Below are positions 5,503 through 7,948 of a stretch of 7,948 nucleotides of DNA, one piece after another. This DNA is from Chloroflexota bacterium (GTDB lineage: Bacteria; Chloroflexota; Limnocylindria; P2-11E). A program made the translations under genes and the position numbers. Every line of letters begins with the position of its first letter. The stretch's first letter is position 1. Location: positions 1 through 7,948 of the forward strand of contig JANXXG010000421.1 in NCBI GenBank assembly GCA_025350745.1. The letters are read 5' to 3'. The notes beneath the pieces are model-generated. The model was not told the origin of the DNA. It did no database searches and was given only the letters and a program-made list of their open reading frames with translations.

Positions 5503-6834
5503 CTACCTCTTCCCTGCCGCGACGGACGCGGCAATATCGCGATTGAGATGCGCGCCGAGCGGGACCGACGCGGGTCGGTCCTGGTTGCAGAGGTCCATCG
5601 CAATGCGCGCGTAGACCCGGGCCGCGTCCTGCAGGTCCTTCACCTTGAACGATTTCTTCGTCGCGTGGCTCGCTGCGCGCGGGGCGTAGCTGATCGCGGG
5701 GATGCCGAGCTCATTGAACGCGTTCGTGTCGCGCCACATGCTCGTGACGGGGTCGCCGACGATGGCCGGCGGCGTCGCGAACGTCTGCTCGTGGCAGCGC
5801 CGGACGGTCTCGATGAGCCGCTCGGCGCCCTTGGCCTCGAAGCCGGGCCGGTACAGGAACAGCTCGACCGTGCCGTCGACGCCGGCGGTCCGCAGGACGC
5901 CGCGCAGCTCCTCGCGCACGTCGATCGGGTTCGCTCCGGGAAGGATGCGGGTGTCGACGTAGAACGAGCAGATCTGCGGCGCGCTCGTGAGATTGAACGG
6001 ATACCCCGAGCGGATCGCGTTGACGCTCGCCTTGGGGACGATCGTGCCCGTGGACCCGCGGTACGTGTTCCGCTGCTGGTACCCGTACGCCCACTCCTCG
6101 AATGCCGCGATGACCGCGGCAGCTCGGACGATCGCGTTCGGCGCGTCGGCGAGCCCGGTCGGCCGCGGCAGGTAGGGCGTGTAGTACCGCGGCGTGTCGG
6201 TGATGATCGTCACCTTGAAGTGCGCCTTGCCGGGCTCGATGCCAACGATGCCGAAGCCGGTGCCCTCGGCGACGAGCGCGTAGTCGGCGACCGCCCCGTG
6301 GGTCACCATGAACCGGACGCCGAGATCCTTCGAGAGGTAGAGCGGCCCCTGCCACTCCTCGATCGGCTCGCGTGAGATCTCGCCCGCCACGGCGCTCACG
6401 ATGAGGTCGCCCTTCATCGGGAAGCCGGAGTCCTTGATCGCTTTCGCGGCGACGAGGAACGCGGCCATCGGACCCTTGTCGTTGACCACGCCGTCCCCGT
6501 AGATGTCCTCGCCCTCGACCCAGGCCGAGTGATACAGCGGATCGTTCGGGTCCTTGGCCGACCAGACCGCGTCACGACGGAGCGTCGTGTCGAGGTGGGA
6601 GTTATAGATGAGGCTGTAGCCCCCACCCGAGCCGTTGAGCCAGGCGGCGACGTTGAACCGCTCGGGGATCATCGCGAACTTGCGGGGCGCGAAACCGCTT
6701 CGCTCAAGCCAGTCGTAGACGAACTCGCCCGCCGGTCCCTCACTGCCGGTCGGGCTATCGACGTTTCCGAGCGCGAGCGCGAGGTCCACGACCTCCTGCG
6801 GATCGATACGGGCGACGACGTCATCGGGGGTCAT
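5503..6834 (-). CDS. M20-family metallohydrolase (ArgE/DapE/carboxypeptidase type)
   Basis: Cytoplasmic di-zinc hydrolase of amide-bonded substrates, 443 residues from ATG 6834. This start has AAGGGAG just upstream and fits the family better than an ATG 42 bases further up, inside the MFS gene. Metal ligands are all recognisable: H80 (NSHLD, with D82), D119 (NDKG), E152, E190 (AEGT) and H390 (SHATK). The dimerisation domain lies in the middle (about 200-310). The usual catalytic Glu directly before E152 is replaced by G151 (VAGEI instead of the common DEE). This may typify a subfamily rather than inactivation, since everything else is conserved. It lies 13 bases after the MFS stop and 5 bases before the binding-protein start, so it is the middle gene of an operon. 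A diverged copy of its 3' end sits at 4222-4315. Substrate unknown: N-acyl amino acid, peptide or carbamoyl compound. Confidence 0.9.
   Translation of the reverse strand: MTPDDVVARIDPQEVVDLALALGNVDSPTGSEGPAGEFVYDWLERSGFAPRKFAMIPERFNVAAWLNGSGGGYSLIYNSHLDTTLRRDAVWSAKDPNDPLYHSAWVEGEDIYGDGVVNDKGPMAAFLVAAKAIKDSGFPMKGDLIVSAVAGEISREPIEEWQGPLYLSKDLGVRFMVTHGAVADYALVAEGTGFGIVGIEPGKAHFKVTIITDTPRYYTPYLPRPTGLADAPNAIVRAAAVIAAFEEWAYGYQQRNTYRGSTGTIVPKASVNAIRSGYPFNLTSAPQICSFYVDTRILPGANPIDVREELRGVLRTAGVDGTVELFLYRPGFEAKGAERLIETVRRCHEQTFATPPAIVGDPVTSMWRDTNAFNELGIPAISYAPRAASHATKKSFKVKDLQDAARVYARIAMDLCNQDRPASVPLGAHLNRDIAASVAAGKR
5506..5511 (-). promoter_or_regulatory. Shine-Dalgarno deciding the SBP2 start
   Basis: AAGAGG (5511-5506, minus strand) overlaps the last codons of the M20 gene and lies eight bases before ATG 5497. 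Placement and the five-base gap between stop and start point to translational coupling, and support 5497 as the original start despite the later frame break. Confidence 0.55.
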
Positions 6835-6847
6835 CTGATCGCTCCCT

Positions 6848-7948
6848 TCACGCGAGGTCGACGGTCCGCGGAACACCGAGGCGCGCGATGAGCGACGCGA
6901 AGAGCAGGACGGCCGCAGCGACGATGATGGCGGCCTGCGCGCTGATCAGGTCCATGACGGCAGCGAGGGCCACCGGACCGATGAACGCGCCGAGATCCGC
7001 CGAGAACCGGTAGGTACCGAGGACCCTGGTCCGCTGGTCAGCTGGGACGATCTCCGACAGCAGCGCCGTCTGCGAGCTCGAGAAGAAGTCGCCGAACCCG
7101 ATCAACGCCGCCGCCAGCAAGAACGTGACGAGGTCGTGCGTGAGCAGGAACACGAGATCGCCGGCGGCGATGGCCGCGAGCCCGGCGGTGATGATCCGGC
7201 GCCGCCCGATCCGGTCGCCCAGCATCCCACCGGGCGTCGCCACGAGCAAACCGGTGATGGACATGAGCGCGATCGCGGTGGCGATCGAGATGCCGCCGAG
7301 TCCGAGGGCCGTCGCTGCATAGAGCGGGAGGATCGTGTTACGGAACCCGTGCCGGTTGATCATGTTGGCGACGACGCCGAGGTTCGTGGCGCCGATCGCG
7401 ATCGCGCGCTCTCGGCCGTGAAGAACGCGGGCGTCGCCCGCCGACGCGCGCGGCGAAGACGACCGGGCAGGTGCGATCCTCCCGAGCAGGGGCACGAGGA
7501 TCGCGCCGGCGATGAGGATCAGGGCGAAGGTGACCGCGAACGTCACTCTCCAGCCGAGCAGTGCGCCGACGACACCTCCCACGAGCGGGTAGGCCGCGAT
7601 CCCGACGTTGTTGGCGACATGGAACAGGCTCATCACCTTCCCTCGGTTCGTCGCCGCCGCCGTCGCGCTGAGCGCGGACAGGATGACCGTGGCGAGGATG
7701 CCGATCGCGAGGCCGGAGCCGACACGGGCGGCGATCAGCAGCTCCACGGAGCTCGCGTTCAGTCCGACCAGGCACGACCCGAGCGCGAGTACCAGCGCCA
7801 CGACGCTGATGCGGCGGTGCCCGATGCGGTCGGAGACGAATCCGGCAGGCAGGTCGATGAGCAGCCGCGCGAAGCCGAACGCGCCGACGATCACGCCGGC
7901 CGTGGCGATGCTCACGCCGAAGTCCTTGCGGATATCGGGGAGGAGCGG
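6848..7948 (-). CDS. Major facilitator superfamily transporter, N-terminus outside window
   Basis: Inner-membrane permease with MFS topology, 366 codons inside the window. The frame is open to the right edge: the first residues read PLLPDIRKDFGVSIATAG, the normal region around the end of helix 1. The valine codon (GTG) at 7915 is thus internal and not the start. Motif A appears twice, as expected for 12-helix MFS proteins: GFVSDRIGHRR at about 36-46 between helices 2 and 3, and GGMLGDRIGRR at about 240-250 between helices 8 and 9. Loop charges and Gly/Ala-rich helices look intact to the end (IARLGVPRTVDLA). It leads the visible part of the operon MFS-M20-SBP2; the promoter must lie to the right of the window. 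It probably imports or exports the compound handled by the M20 enzyme, although a drug-efflux role is equally compatible with the sequence. Confidence 0.9.
   Translation of the reverse strand, partial: PLLPDIRKDFGVSIATAGVIVGAFGFARLLIDLPAGFVSDRIGHRRISVVALVLALGSCLVGLNASSVELLIAARVGSGLAIGILATVILSALSATAAATNRGKVMSLFHVANNVGIAAYPLVGGVVGALLGWRVTFAVTFALILIAGAILVPLLGRIAPARSSSPRASAGDARVLHGRERAIAIGATNLGVVANMINRHGFRNTILPLYAATALGLGGISIATAIALMSITGLLVATPGGMLGDRIGRRRIITAGLAAIAAGDLVFLLTHDLVTFLLAAALIGFGDFFSSSQTALLSEIVPADQRTRVLGTYRFSADLGAFIGPVALAAVMDLISAQAAIIVAAAVLLFASLIARLGVPRTVDLA

Noticed and set aside
4293..5546. Plus-strand open frame of 417 codons opposite SBP2
   Set aside because: Arginine-, glutamate- and histidine-rich composition with no domain; it is antisense to the strongly recognisable binding protein and arises from GC-rich codon bias.
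5479..6375. Plus-strand open frame of 298 codons opposite M20
   Set aside because: Charged low-complexity antisense of the M20 gene; no family features.
6835..6876. Alternative M20 start at ATG 6876
   Set aside because: It would add 14 residues overlapping the end of the MFS gene; the ATG at 6834 has a proper AAGGGAG site and the family-like N-terminus.
7913..7915. GTG at 7915 as the MFS start
   Set aside because: The frame continues to the window edge with sequence typical of the end of MFS helix 1, so the codon is an internal valine.

Overview
The window is GC-rich, densely coded bacterial DNA from a catabolic or transport locus. No rRNA, tRNA, CRISPR array, transposase or phage gene is visible. 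One complete-looking lipobox signal peptide and the T/S/P/A-rich linker behind it fit a monoderm or Chloroflexota/Actinobacteria-like environmental bacterium. That placement is an inference from gene style and base composition, not from a marker gene.

Layout. On the minus strand, 1-791 is the N-terminal part of a substrate-binding lipoprotein (SBP1) of an ABC importer; it runs off the left edge. It is divergent from a plus-strand cluster across a 154-base control region (792-945) that holds a promoter for SBP1 and several small palindromes. The plus-strand cluster is: a UbiD-family prenylated-FMN decarboxylase (946-2472); a polytopic membrane protein with two repeated ExxE/VPEN modules (2508-3275); a 77-residue two-helix membrane protein overlapping it by 8 bases (3268-3501); and a class II aldolase/adducin protein (3543-4214, perhaps starting at 3498). 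Bases 4215-4466 contain no intact gene. They hold a 90-bp decayed copy of the 3' end of the M20 gene found further right, and a perfect 13-bp hairpin.

The minus-strand cluster on the right reads, in transcription order, MFS transporter (7948-6848, N-terminus outside the window), M20-type metallohydrolase (6834-5503), then a second NMT1/SsuA-like substrate-binding protein, SBP2 (about 5497-4467), closed by the hairpin at 4460-4423. Gene spacings are 13 and 5 bases, so this is one operon. SBP2 has lost its reading frame and hydrophobic signal core just after its start, so it is either a pseudogene or carries a sequencing or assembly error.

Working together (inference): two solute-binding proteins and an MFS permease would move a small organic solute; the M20 enzyme would cut an amide or similar bond; UbiD would decarboxylate an aromatic or unsaturated acid; the class II aldolase would act on a hydroxy- or oxo-acid or sugar-phosphate-like product. 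The substrate cannot be named from the sequence. No ubiX-like prFMN synthase and no ABC permease or ATPase lie inside the window. I see no defence or exotic mobile system. The most informative anomalies are the SBP2 frame break, the M20 relic and the repeated-ExxE membrane protein with its small partner.
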